Assembly (NCBI RefSeq): GCF_001660485.1
Contig: NZ_CP013979.1
Span: forward strand, 372,001 to 436,000
Reading direction: 5' to 3'
Length of the DNA: 64,000 nucleotides
From: Agromyces aureus
Lineage (GTDB): Bacteria; Actinomycetota; Actinomycetes; Actinomycetales; Microbacteriaceae
A program made the translations under genes and the position numbers. A model generated the notes under the pieces. The model was not told where the DNA came from, made no database searches, and saw nothing but the letters and a program-made list of their open reading frames with translations. The first letter of the stretch is position 1. Every line of letters starts with the position of its first letter. This document shows, in pieces, positions 36,826 to 46,776 of this stretch.

Positions 36826-39800
36826 TCACGGCTCCGTCGACGCGCTGACCGCCGGGCGGCTCGACGACCGGCCGCGCGAGCGCTTGGGTGAGCCGGGCAA
36901 CCCGGCGGAGGCCCCGCCGACCGGCTTCGCACGCCGGAGCGCGGCGAGCACGCCGGCGCCGATCACGGTGAGGCCGATCACCGTCGTGACGGCGCGCAGG
37001 GTGTCCCACGTGATCGACGAGGTCACGAGCGAGTAGAGCAGGAAGCTCGAGAGGTTCTGCCCGAGCGGAGCCCCCGGCTCGTACGAGATGCCCGTGGCCG
37101 TGCCCACCGCGAACGGCCAGAACCAGAGGTTCATGATGAGCCCGAAGGCGTACGAGGCGAGCACGCCGTAGACGGCGAGCATGGCGATCTCGGCGCGCCG
37201 CGGCATCCGCCCGATCCGCTGCCACGCCAGCCGCCGGGGGAGCAGCCCCGCCCCGGCGCCGACCCACGCGCACGCGAACATCTGGAACGGCGTCCACGGA
37301 CCGAACGTGCCGGTCACGATCGTCGAGAGCGCGATCGTGAGCAGGCCGAGCAGCATCCCGAACCGGGGTCCGAAGGCCCTGCCGGCGAGGATCAACAGGA
37401 CGAACACGGCCTCGACGCCCCCGACGCCCGTGCCCGCGATGCGCACGGCCGCACCGATCGCGGCGAGCGTGCCGAGCAGGGCCAGCGTGTGCGCGCTGCG
37501 CACCGAGCCGTCGAGGGCGGCGAGCACGACGAGGGCGGCCAGCGGGGCGAGGGCGAGGGCGGCGACCGGAACGGCGGAGCTCGCCTGCGAGGGGAGCGCG
37601 GTGGCCACGAGCGGCCAGGTGAAGGCCGCGAGCGCGACCAGGTTCGCGACGGTCAGTGCGATGAGGGCGGGTCGGCGTTCGCCGGGGCCGGCGGGGTCGA
37701 GCCCTGGGGGCCGAGGACCGTGCGTCGGGGCGGATGCCGGTGGCGGGGGAGCGAGGACGGTCCGGCCGTCGGGAGCGGCCGGGATCGACGGTACGACGGC
37801 GACCGGCGCCTCGGCGAGGGCGAGGCCGGGCGGCGAGGCGGCGATCGGCCGCTCGGCTGCTCGCGGCTGCTCGACGGCGACCGACGGGCCCAGGCGCCCG
37901 TCCGCCATGGGCAGCACGCGATCCGCGACGGCCCCGATGAACGCGGTGTCGTGCGTGGCGACCAGCACCGCGGTGCCGCCGTCGGCAGCCCGGCCGAGCG
38001 CCGCGGCCACGAGCGAGCCGGCCGAGGCATCCAGCCCCCGGGTCGGCTCGTCGACGAGGAGCACGGCGGGTCCGCTCGCCGACTGGATCGCGATCGCGAG
38101 GCAGCGGCGCTCGCCGACGGAGAGGTCGCGCGGATGCCGCGCCAGGCGTGCCGTGAACTCGGGCGAGCCGGTGTCGAGCCCGAGGAAGGCGGCCAGCCGC
38201 GCGGCCGTCGCGCCACGGGGGAGGTGCGTCGTGCGGTCGCTTCGAGCGCATTCGGCGGTGACCGTCGTGGCGGCGAACAGGTCGTCGGAGGCGTCGGGAA
38301 CGAGGGCGATGCCGGTGCGACCCCCCTGGGTCGCCTGCAGGGTGACGGCGCCCGAGCGCGTCGTGGCGAGGGCGACGAGCAGGCTCGACTTGCCGGCGCC
38401 GTTCGGTCCGGTGAGCGCGACGATCTCGCCCGCCGAGAGGTCGAGGGCTGCCCCATCGACCGCGAGCTTCTCGGCGTGCCGCACGGTCAGGTCTCGGGCG
38501 TGCAGCACCACGTGGGCGGTGGCGGCCGACCCGGTGCGTGTGCGTGCCGGCCCCGTCGTCCGACCGCCCGCTCCCGCAGCCGCACCTGCATCCGCCGCGG
38601 CGCCCGCGCCCGCACCGGCGGCACCGGCGTCGAGCACGCGTGCGAGGCCGTCCGCGACGTCGACGCGCTCGTCGGCGACGCCCGCGAACTCGGCCCGCCG
38701 ATGCTCGGCGACCACCACGCAGATGCCGGCCCCGTGCGCGAGGGCGTCGAGCAGCGCGACGATCCGTTCGCGGAATCGGGTGTCGAGATCGGCGAGCGGC
38801 TCGTCGACGATGAGCAGGATCGGATGCTCGGCGATGGCGGCCGCGATGGCGACGAGGGTCGCCTCGCCCGCCGACAGCCCGCGCAGCTCACGGCCGAGCA
38901 GGGGGCGGATGTCGAGGCGCTCCGCGATCTCGTCGATGCGCGCCCTGACGATGACCGGGTCGACGCCGCGAAGTTCGAGCGAGAGGCCGATCTCGTCGTC
39001 GACCCGCTCGGTGGCGAACCCCTCGCGCGGATGCTGCAGCACGACGCCGACGGTGCGCGCGGTGTCGCGCGGCGGGGTGCGAGCACGATCGTGGCCGACG
39101 ACGGTCAACTCGCCGCTCGTGGTACCGCCGTCGACGTGCGTGTGCAGGCCGGCGATCGCCCGGAGCAGCGTGGACTTGCCGCTGCCCGTCGCGCCCGTGA
39201 CCAGCACGAGCGTGCCGGGCCCGAGGTCGAGCGCGGGAACCACCACGGCGGCCTCGTCGGCGTCGCGGTGCACGATCGCGAGGTGCCGCGCCCCGACGGG
39301 GCGTTCGCAGACCCCGCTGACCGGTCGTCCAGCGAGCCCGCGCAGTTCGAGGGCCGCGGCGACGGCCGTCGCCCGCTCGAGCGTGCGCTCGAGCACGGGG
39401 GAGAGCAGGCGGGGGCCGCCGCGCTCGCCGCGGAGGCGCTGGGCGAACCGCACGCGTCGCACGGCGTCGGCGAGGGCCGGCAGCCCGGCCCAGGCGACGG
39501 CGAGCGTGCGGGCGACCCCGCGGAGCGGTCCGCGCCGCGCGCCGCGCACGAGCAGCCGCGGCACGTCGAGCAGGGCGTTCAGCACGCCGAACGCGAGGAT
39601 CGCGAGCGCGATCGGCACCGCGCTGAGGGCGGCATCCGCGAGTCCGTCGAGGGTCGCCGGGCCGAGCAGCACGACATGCGAGAACGGCCGCGGGAGGGGG
39701 ACCTCCGGCAGCGGCAGCACCACCGGGCCTGAGCCGTCGGCTCCGTGGAAGAGCACCCGGTAGACGACCCGGACCCCGATGAACCCCGCGGCGATGAGCG

Positions 39801-39834
39801 CCGCGGTGCGCAGGGGTGCGGGTCGCAGGGTCAC
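36826..39834 (-). CDS. Single-chain ECF transporter: T, two ATPase and S domains fused
   Basis: A 1002-residue protein carrying a whole energy-coupling-factor importer. Order: EcfT-like membrane domain (1-170, with the coupling motif ALELRGL at 161-167); ATPase 1 (Walker A GATGSGKST 214-222, signature LSAGE 320-324, Walker B LLIVDEP 340-346); Ala/Gly linker (402-440); ATPase 2 (Walker A GPNGAGKSS 476-484, signature LSVGE 571-575, Walker B VLLVDEP 591-597); Pro/Ala linker; S-component membrane domain (about 690-965) with FGPRFGMLLGLLTIALS. Usually these are three or four separate chains. It lies 22 bp after a transcobalamin-like lipoprotein gene. Cobalamin or a related vitamin is the best substrate guess. 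Confidence 0.85.
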   Translation of the reverse strand: MTLRPAPLRTAALIAAGFIGVRVVYRVLFHGADGSGPVVLPLPEVPLPRPFSHVVLLGPATLDGLADAALSAVPIALAILAFGVLNALLDVPRLLVRGARRGPLRGVARTLAVAWAGLPALADAVRRVRFAQRLRGERGGPRLLSPVLERTLERATAVAAALELRGLAGRPVSGVCERPVGARHLAIVHRDADEAAVVVPALDLGPGTLVLVTGATGSGKSTLLRAIAGLHTHVDGGTTSGELTVVGHDRARTPPRDTARTVGVVLQHPREGFATERVDDEIGLSLELRGVDPVIVRARIDEIAERLDIRPLLGRELRGLSAGEATLVAIAAAIAEHPILLIVDEPLADLDTRFRERIVALLDALAHGAGICVVVAEHRRAEFAGVADERVDVADGLARVLDAGAAGAGAGAAADAGAAAGAGGRTTGPARTRTGSAATAHVVLHARDLTVRHAEKLAVDGAALDLSAGEIVALTGPNGAGKSSLLVALATTRSGAVTLQATQGGRTGIALVPDASDDLFAATTVTAECARSDRTTHLPRGATAARLAAFLGLDTGSPEFTARLARHPRDLSVGERRCLAIAIQSASGPAVLLVDEPTRGLDASAGSLVAAALGRAADGGTAVLVATHDTAFIGAVADRVLPMADGRLGPSVAVEQPRAAERPIAASPPGLALAEAPVAVVPSIPAAPDGRTVLAPPPPASAPTHGPRPPGLDPAGPGERRPALIALTVANLVALAAFTWPLVATALPSQASSAVPVAALALAPLAALVVLAALDGSVRSAHTLALLGTLAAIGAAVRIAGTGVGGVEAVFVLLILAGRAFGPRFGMLLGLLTIALSTIVTGTFGPWTPFQMFACAWVGAGAGLLPRRLAWQRIGRMPRRAEIAMLAVYGVLASYAFGLIMNLWFWPFAVGTATGISYEPGAPLGQNLSSFLLYSLVTSSITWDTLRAVTTVIGLTVIGAGVLAALRRAKPVGGASAGLPGSPKRSRGRSSSRPAVSASTEP

Positions 39835-39856
39835 GGCGTCAGGCCCGGCTGCGCGG

Positions 39857-40414
39857 TCATGCGCTCGGCGCGGCAGGCTCGCCGTTCAGCGTGAAGAGCA
39901 GTTCGAGGCTGTCACCGGGTGCGAGCTCGAGCGTCGCGAGACCCTCCTGCGCGTAGCCCCACTCGCCGCCGGCCGGCTTGGTCCAGAGCGACCAGTACGC
40001 GAAGGCGGCGGGCATCGAGGCGCACGTCTCGAAGTAGTCCGTGCCGTCCTCGGCGGGGAGGGCGAAGTCCGCGGCGGGCACGCCGTTGACGCGGCAGACG
40101 ACCTGGTCGCCGTACTCCTCGGTGCCCTCGGTCTCGAGGCCGGCCTCGGCCAGGGCATCGCTCGCGAGGATCGGCGCGTCGGCCTCGACGCACGTCGTGC
40201 CGGCGGGCGACTCGTCGACCTCGAGGTCTGCGGGCAGTTCGACGACGACCTCGACCCCGGCGCATTCGCCGTCGGCCGACGCAGGAGCCGAAGCCGAGGC
40301 CGACGCGGTGGGCTCCTCGGTCGAGCTCCCGCCGGACGGGGCGCACGCGGCGAGGGCGAGGGCGAGGAACAGGGCTGCGGAGGCGCCGAGGGCGCGCGAA
40401 GTCGTGGTCACCAT
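39857..40414 (-). CDS. Transcobalamin-like (DUF4430/SCO2322-type) lipoprotein
   Basis: A 185-residue exported protein. The signal peptide ends in ALAAC (lipidated C24), then a Ser/Ala/Glu linker. The globular part has VVCRVNGVPA, C..MPAAFAYWSLWTKPAGGEWGYAQEG and a final PGDSLELLF strand, a pattern I recognise from the secreted YWSYW proteins that accompany ECF genes in Streptomyces. Four cysteines could form disulfides. It is followed by the ECF fusion gene in the same operon. TAGCCT (plus 40418-40423) lies 3 nt before the ATG but 6 nt before the next codon, GTG at 40411, which may be the real leaderless start. A substrate-capture role is inferred. Confidence 0.72.
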   Translation of the reverse strand: MVTTTSRALGASAALFLALALAACAPSGGSSTEEPTASASASAPASADGECAGVEVVVELPADLEVDESPAGTTCVEADAPILASDALAEAGLETEGTEEYGDQVVCRVNGVPAADFALPAEDGTDYFETCASMPAAFAYWSLWTKPAGGEWGYAQEGLATLELAPGDSLELLFTLNGEPAAPSA

Positions 40415-40491
40415 CCAAGGCTAGGGGGCCGGCGCTGCGGTGGCGGATCTGTGACGCCGTGCGTGCGACGGCGGGTCGTTAGGCTGGAGAG

Positions 40492-41418
<927 letters not shown>

Positions 41419-41464
41419 TGCCCGAGGCCTTCCCGACAGCGGGCAACCGGGCGAGCGGGTTACG

Positions 41465-42877
41465 GTGAGCGACCGGAAACCCCTCATCAGGGTTGCAGCC
41501 GGTGACACCGCGGCGCTGCTCGCCCAGCTGCGCGAGGCCGTGCTCTTCGACGAGGGCGCACTCGCCGTGCTGCCGGTGCCGGGCGACACCGAGCCCGCGG
41601 CCGACGACCTCGGCGCCGGGTTCGTGCCCGCCGAGGTCGCCCTCGTCGTCGAGACGAGCGGATCGACGGATGCCCCGAAGCGCGTCATGCTCTCGGGCGC
41701 CGCGCTGCGGGCGAGCGCCCACGCGACCGAGCAGTGGTTCGGCGGGCAGCGCGGACAGTGGCTGCTCGCCCTGCCGGCCACGTACATCGCCGGGGCGCAG
41801 GTGCTCGTGCGCTCGATCCTCGCGGGCACCGCGCCCGTCGTGCTGCCGCAGGGAGGGTTCACCCCCGAGGCCTTCGTTGCCGCCGCGCGCACGCTCGACC
41901 CCGACCACCCGTGGTTCACCTCGCTCGTGCCCGTGCAGCTCGCGCGCCTCGTCGACGCGGCCGAGCGCGATCGCTCGGTCGGCACGGCGCTCGGCTCGTT
42001 CGACCGGATCCTCCTCGGCGGGCAGGCGGCGCCCCCTGGCCTCGTCGAGCGGGCGCGGGCACTCGGCGCGCAGGTGCACCGCACCTACGGCTCGAGCGAG
42101 ACCGCCGGCGGCTGCGTCTACGACGGGCATCCGCTGCCGCGCGTCGGCGTGCGCGTGGTCGACGGCGAGGTGCAGCTCAGCGGCCCGACGCTCGCGATCG
42201 GCTACCTCGAAGACCCCGAGCGCACGGCCGCCGCCTTCACGACCGACGCCGACGGCACCCGCTGGTACCGCACGGGCGACCTCGGCGAGCTCGTGCCCGA
42301 CGTCGCCGCTGCCGCCGCTGCCACCGCTGACGACGCCGAGGCCCGCGACACCGACGCCCGCGCCCCTCGCTTCCCCGACCTGCTGCGCATCACCGGCCGT
42401 GCCGACGACGTCGTCATCTCGGGCGGCGTCAAGGTCGCCCTGGGCGAGGTCGAGCGCGCGGTGCGTTCCGTCGCCGGTTTCGAGGCCGCGGTCGTGCTGC
42501 CCGTGGCCGACCCCGAGTGGGGCGAGCGCCCGGCGGTCGTCGTCGAGCGAGCGGATGCCGCGGCATCCGCACCCCGCACCGATCCCGCCGACCACGCTGC
42601 CGCCGACCCGGTGCGGCTCGAGCCGCCGGCCGACGATGGTGCGCATCTCCGTGATCCGTCCATCTTCGCCCGACCGGATGCGTCGACGGCCGAACATCGA
42701 CGGATCGACGGATCGACGGCTCTCGCCGCTCTCGCCGCCGCGACCGACGCCGCCGGCCTGCCGCCCGCCGGACGCCCGGTGCGCCTCGTCATCCTCGACC
42801 GGCTGCCGCAGCTCGCCTCGGGCAAGCCCGACCGACGTGCGCTCGCCGCGCTCGTGGCACGCGAAGCCACGTCATAG
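41465..42877 (+). CDS. menE: o-Succinylbenzoate-CoA ligase MenE
   Basis: A 470-residue ANL-family ligase that activates o-succinylbenzoate with ATP and CoA. The P-loop is ETSGSTDAPKR (about 64-74), A5 is YGSSETAGG (about 209-217), A7 is YRTGDLGE (about 265-272) and the C-terminal lysine is in LASGKPDRR. Two acidic, Ala-rich insertions (about 278-300 and 360-430) extend the small domain; the second includes the palindrome GGATGCCGCGGCATCC. These low-complexity segments are unlike typical MenE. The start is GTG, 46 bp after menB. Confidence 0.92.
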   Translation: MSDRKPLIRVAAGDTAALLAQLREAVLFDEGALAVLPVPGDTEPAADDLGAGFVPAEVALVVETSGSTDAPKRVMLSGAALRASAHATEQWFGGQRGQWLLALPATYIAGAQVLVRSILAGTAPVVLPQGGFTPEAFVAAARTLDPDHPWFTSLVPVQLARLVDAAERDRSVGTALGSFDRILLGGQAAPPGLVERARALGAQVHRTYGSSETAGGCVYDGHPLPRVGVRVVDGEVQLSGPTLAIGYLEDPERTAAAFTTDADGTRWYRTGDLGELVPDVAAAAAATADDAEARDTDARAPRFPDLLRITGRADDVVISGGVKVALGEVERAVRSVAGFEAAVVLPVADPEWGERPAVVVERADAAASAPRTDPADHAAADPVRLEPPADDGAHLRDPSIFARPDASTAEHRRIDGSTALAALAAATDAAGLPPAGRPVRLVILDRLPQLASGKPDRRALAALVAREATS

Positions 42878-42900
42878 GAACCGCGAACTAGCATGTCGGT

Positions 42901-43929
42901 GTGGCACGCCCCAACCCCCAGCGCATGAACCAGCCCGACTCCAAGCCCGCCAAGCCCGCAGGCAAGCCGGCCGGAGGTGCCGGCCGCTCCGGCAATCCCG
43001 CCAGGGCGGCGGCAGCGGCGAAGGCCGGACCGGTCCGCGGGGCGCGCACCCGGCTGACGCCCGGCGACTGGATCGCCGGTGCACGCCTGCGCACGCTTCC
43101 GCTCGCGATCGCGCCCGTCGCGCTCGGCACGGGCGCCGGCGCCGTGGCCATCGGCGACGGCCAGTGGCATCCGACCCGCTTCGCCCTCGCCCTGGTCGTC
43201 GCACTCGCGCTGCAGATCGGCGTGAACTACGCGAACGACTACTCCGACGGCATCCGCGGCACCGACGACCACCGGGTCGGACCAGCCCGCCTCACCGCAT
43301 CCGGCCTCGTGAACCCGAAGGTCGTGCTCGGCGTCGCGCTCGGATTCTTCGGCGTCGCCGCGCTCGCGGGCCTCGCGCTCACGGTCATCACGCAGCAGTG
43401 GTGGCTGCTCGCGGTCGGTGCGGCGGCGATCGTCGCGGCCTGGTTCTACACGGGCGGCAAGCGGCCCTACGGCTATGCGGGGCTCGGCGAACTGTTCGTC
43501 TTCGTGTTCTTCGGCCTCGTCGCGACGGCCGGTTCGGCGTTCGTGCAGGCGCTCACCGTCACCTTCGAGGCGTGGATGGGCGGCGTCGGCGTGGGCCTGC
43601 TCGCGTGCGCGGTGCTCATGGCCAACAACCTGCGCGACGTCGAGCAGGATCGCGTCGCGGGCAAGCGCACGCTCGCGGTGCTCGTCGGGCCGCTCGTCGG
43701 ACGCATCCTCTTCGTCGCGTTCATGCTGCTGCCGTTCGTGGTCGTCGGCGTGCTCGCGCTCTTCTACCCGACCGCGGTGCTCGTGTTCTTCGCGCTGCTG
43801 CTCGCGCTGCCGGCGTGCGTCATCGTGCTCACGGCGAAGACGCCGCGCGAGCTGATCCTCGCGCTGCAGCTGGCGAGCTTCACGGCGCTCGCGTACGGCA
43901 TCGGCCTGGGGCTCGCGATCGCGCTCTGA
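42901..43929 (+). CDS. menA: 1,4-Dihydroxy-2-naphthoate polyprenyltransferase MenA
   Basis: A 342-residue UbiA-superfamily membrane enzyme that attaches the isoprenoid tail. The first prenyl-diphosphate motif is NYANDYSDGIRGTDD (about 109-123); the second is around NNLRDVEQDR (about 242-251). The first 40 residues are a Pro/Ala/Lys-rich cytosolic tail. The start is GTG with TAGCAT (42889-42894) 6 nt upstream, so it may have its own promoter inside the menB-menE-menA run. Confidence 0.93.
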   Translation: MARPNPQRMNQPDSKPAKPAGKPAGGAGRSGNPARAAAAAKAGPVRGARTRLTPGDWIAGARLRTLPLAIAPVALGTGAGAVAIGDGQWHPTRFALALVVALALQIGVNYANDYSDGIRGTDDHRVGPARLTASGLVNPKVVLGVALGFFGVAALAGLALTVITQQWWLLAVGAAAIVAAWFYTGGKRPYGYAGLGELFVFVFFGLVATAGSAFVQALTVTFEAWMGGVGVGLLACAVLMANNLRDVEQDRVAGKRTLAVLVGPLVGRILFVAFMLLPFVVVGVLALFYPTAVLVFFALLLALPACVIVLTAKTPRELILALQLASFTALAYGIGLGLAIAL

Positions 43930-43933
43930 CCCT

Positions 43934-43978
43934 CGTCGGCTCGATCGGCGTCGGTTCGATCGGCGTCGGTTCGATCAG
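43934..43978. repeat. Three tandem 15-bp repeats after menA
   Basis: The unit is close to CGTCGGTTCGATCGG, repeated three times (43934-43948, 43949-43963, 43964-43978) with small differences. It lies in the 124-bp gap after menA, followed by two GCGAGCGGAT motifs. It contains no gene. Confidence 0.8.
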
Positions 43979-44053
43979 CGGGCTCGGGCGAGCGGATGCC
44001 GCGCGCGAGCGCAGTCGGTGAGGCGAGCGGATGTCGCGTGCCGGCGCCCTCGG

Positions 44054-44341
44054 TCAGTCGCGGGCGGTCTCGGCGGAGGTGCCGTCGATCGCGGCATCCT
44101 CTTCGGCGTCGTCCTCGTGCACGAGGGGCTTCTCGCGGTGGCGCGCGGCGTAGAGGTCGCCCGCCATCGACTCGCGCGGGCGCCGCAGGAAGAGCAGCGA
44201 CGCGCTCAGCCCGAACAACGCGGCCACGAGGGCGGCGATCCAGCCGGGAACCCCGGCGACGAGCAGCACCACGAGGGGCACCACGAACAGCGCGACGCGC
44301 AGGGCGGTGTACCAGATCCAGACGGGCACGGACTTCACCAT
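44054..44341 (-). CDS. DUF4229-type small membrane protein
   Basis: A 95-residue protein with two TM segments (about 10-29 and 32-50), then FLRRPRESMAGDLYAAR and an acidic tail. This matches the DUF4229 family, often found among menaquinone genes in actinobacteria; its role is unknown. TAGACT (plus 44345-44350) lies 3 nt before the ATG and 6 nt before the following GTG (44338), so the real leaderless start may be the GTG. Confidence 0.75.
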   Translation of the reverse strand: MVKSVPVWIWYTALRVALFVVPLVVLLVAGVPGWIAALVAALFGLSASLLFLRRPRESMAGDLYAARHREKPLVHEDDAEEDAAIDGTSAETARD

Positions 44342-44410
44342 GCAAGTCTAGGTCGGGCTCCCTGTGCGCTCTCCCAGCCGTATCGGCCCGTACGCGCCTA
44401 GACTGGCGGG

Positions 44411-44833
44411 ATGGTACGCGTCTGGTTCGTGGGCGGCATCGTCGCCGTGATCTTCTGGGTCTACGCGATCGCCGACTGCGCGTTCTTCGATCGGTCCCGC
44501 ATCCGTGGAGTGAGCCGCGGGTGGTGGCTCGCGATCATCGTGCTGCTCCCGGTGATCGGCGGCATCCTCTGGTTCCTCATCGGTCGCGGGCGTGCGTGGC
44601 GCGGCCGCTCCGGCAAGACCGTCGCCCCCGACGACGACCCCGAGTTCCTGCGGGGGCTCAAGGCCGATGCCGATCAAGACGAACGCATCCGCCGGCTCGA
44701 GCAGGAGCTCGCCGACCTCGACGGCGCCGATTCCGAGCAGGATCCCCGCGATCCCCGTTCGCACGAGCCGAAGCCGCACGACGGCCCAGACGCCTCCGGT
44801 GAGGCGGGAGCCTCCGGCCGGCCGAATGGCTGA
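44411..44833 (+). CDS. PLDc_N-domain small membrane protein
   Basis: A 140-residue protein. Two TM segments (about 5-23 and 40-60) contain [30 protein letters not shown] and ILWFLIGR, the pattern of the phospholipase D N-terminal (PLDc_N) anchor domain, but no phospholipase catalytic part follows. A coiled-coil-like acidic tail ends it. TAGACT (44399-44404) lies 6 nt before the ATG. The 3' end overlaps the menD start by 8 bp, so it is the head of the menD transcript. Confidence 0.8.
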   Translation: MVRVWFVGGIVAVIFWVYAIADCAFFDRSRIRGVSRGWWLAIIVLLPVIGGILWFLIGRGRAWRGRSGKTVAPDDDPEFLRGLKADADQDERIRRLEQELADLDGADSEQDPRDPRSHEPKPHDGPDASGEAGASGRPNG

Positions 44834-46625
44834 GGCGTCGGGCGCAGGCCCGACTCCGGCATCCGACCGCACCCGAAGCCCCGCGACCGCCGCCGCCCTC
44901 GCACTGCTCGACGGGTTCGTGCGCGCCGGCGTGCGCGACGTGGTCGTGGCCCCGGGGTCGCGGTCGCAGGCGCTCGCGCTCGTGGCGGCCGAACTCGAGC
45001 GGGTCGGCGCGATCCGCCTGCACGTGCGCATCGACGAACGCAGCGCCGGGTTCCTCGCGCTCGGCCTCGCGGTCGAGTCGGGGCGTCCGGCGGTCGTCGT
45101 CGTCACCTCGGGCACGGCGGTCGCGAACCTGCACCCGGCCGTGCTCGAGGCGCATCACTCGGGCGTTCCGCTCATCGTGTGCTCGGCCGACCGGCCGGTC
45201 GAGCTGCGCGGCATCCGGGCGAACCAGACGACCGTGCAGCCGGGCATCTTCGGCGATGCGGTGCGCCTCGAGCGCGACGTCGCGGCCCCCGTCGGCGACT
45301 CCGGCGAGGCCGAGGCCGCGGCACGGCTCGCACGTACGGCCGTCGCCGTCTCGCTCGGGCGCGACGATCGCGGCGTGCCCGCGGCGCATCCCGGGCCCGG
45401 CCCGGTGCACCTCAACCTGCAGTACAGCGAGCCCCTCTCCACGGCGGTGCACCTCGACGCAGCGCCGGCGCCCGCCGAGGGCGATCCTGTGACGGATGCC
45501 GCGACGCGCGCCGCGGCATCCGTCGACGCCGATGCCGAGCGCCGTCCGAAGGGCGCGCTCATCGAGGCGGGCCCGCGCACGGTCGTCGTCGCCGGCGCGG
45601 GAGCCGGCCCCGGCGCCGAGCAGTTCGCGCGCGAGGGCGGATGGCCGTTGCTCGCCGAGGTCACGAGCGGCGCCCGCTTCGGCCCGAACCTCGTGGTCGC
45701 GTCGCGCGAACTGCTGAACGAGCCCGGCTTCGGCGACCGCGTCGAGCGCGTCGTGGTCTTCGGGCATCCGACGCTCTCGCGCGAGGTGCCGGCGCTCGTG
45801 CAGCGCCGCGACGTCGAGGCGATCGTCGTGGCCCCCTCTGGCATCGAGTGGTACAACCCGGGGCGTCGCGTGCGCCGCTTCGAGCGCGCGGTGCACGCCG
45901 AGGCGCAGCCGACGCCGCTGCCGCCCGAGGCGCGCGAGTGGCTCGGACGCTGGGTGCACGCGAGCCGGTCGATCGTCGACGCCGGCCTGCCGCAGACCCT
46001 CGGCCTGATGAGCGGCGTCGACGAGACCGGGCACGTCTCCGACTACGCGGCGCAGCGCGAGTACATGAAGGCGCAGCTCGCGGCCGTGCGCGAACCCGTG
46101 TCCCGTCGCATGCTCGTCGACGCGGTGTGGGCCGCGACGTGGCCGCACGACCGGCTCGTGTTCGGGGCCTCGCGGCTCATCCGCGACGCCGACCGGTCCG
46201 TCGCCGGGCGCCGGATCACCGTGCACGCCAACCGCGGCCTCGCGGGCATCGACGGCACCGTGGCCACCTCCGTCGGCATCGCCATCGCGAGCGGGTCGGT
46301 CACGCGCGCCGTGATCGGCGACCTCACGCTGCTGCACGACGTCGGCTCGCTGCTGTTCGGCGTCGGCGAGGTGCGCCCGCGCCTGCAGGTCGTCGTCGGC
46401 AACGACGGCGGCGGCACGATCTTCGACGCCCTCGAGGTCGCGGGTTCGGCCGAGCCCGACGCGTTCGACCGGGTGCAGTACACGCCGCAGACGGTCGACC
46501 TCTCGGCCCTCGCCACGGCCTACGGCTGGGCGTACGCGCGGGCCACGACCCGCGGCGAACTGAGCGACGCCCTCGCGGCGCCCGTCGACGGGCCGAGCCT
46601 GCTCGAGGTGCCGCTGCCGCGTTGA
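44826..46625 (+). CDS. menD: SEPHCHC synthase MenD
   Basis: A 599-residue thiamine diphosphate enzyme that joins 2-oxoglutarate to isochorismate. The N-terminal PYR domain has [14 protein letters not shown] and the catalytic-glutamate segment [14 protein letters not shown] (about 62-75); the C-terminal PP domain has [13 protein letters not shown] (about 498-510) and [12 protein letters not shown] (about 522-533). The ATG at 44826 overlaps the previous gene's end, implying coupling; a longer upstream frame is only the shadow of that gene. Confidence 0.94.
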   Translation: MAEASGAGPTPASDRTRSPATAAALALLDGFVRAGVRDVVVAPGSRSQALALVAAELERVGAIRLHVRIDERSAGFLALGLAVESGRPAVVVVTSGTAVANLHPAVLEAHHSGVPLIVCSADRPVELRGIRANQTTVQPGIFGDAVRLERDVAAPVGDSGEAEAAARLARTAVAVSLGRDDRGVPAAHPGPGPVHLNLQYSEPLSTAVHLDAAPAPAEGDPVTDAATRAAASVDADAERRPKGALIEAGPRTVVVAGAGAGPGAEQFAREGGWPLLAEVTSGARFGPNLVVASRELLNEPGFGDRVERVVVFGHPTLSREVPALVQRRDVEAIVVAPSGIEWYNPGRRVRRFERAVHAEAQPTPLPPEAREWLGRWVHASRSIVDAGLPQTLGLMSGVDETGHVSDYAAQREYMKAQLAAVREPVSRRMLVDAVWAATWPHDRLVFGASRLIRDADRSVAGRRITVHANRGLAGIDGTVATSVGIAIASGSVTRAVIGDLTLLHDVGSLLFGVGEVRPRLQVVVGNDGGGTIFDALEVAGSAEPDAFDRVQYTPQTVDLSALATAYGWAYARATTRGELSDALAAPVDGPSLLEVPLPR

Positions 46626-46639
46626 GCCGCCGGGTTCTG

Positions 46640-46668
46640 CCGGTCGAGGAGCGAAGCGTCTCGAGACC
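46640..46668. repeat. Dispersed hairpin element
   Basis: One complete copy, starting CCGGTCGAGGAGCGAAGCG and ending TCTCGAGACC, lies 15 bp after the menD stop. It is the canonical form of the family and would fold as a hairpin. It probably ends the menD transcript. Confidence 0.75.
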
Positions 46669-46776
46669 AGCGCCCCGCGCAAACGCCGCCGCGACCGGCC
46701 GAGGCCTTGCCGCGGCATCCGCTCGCTCGACAGGATGGAACCCTGCGCGGCGCCGCGTCGCGCGAGGGGAGCCGTC

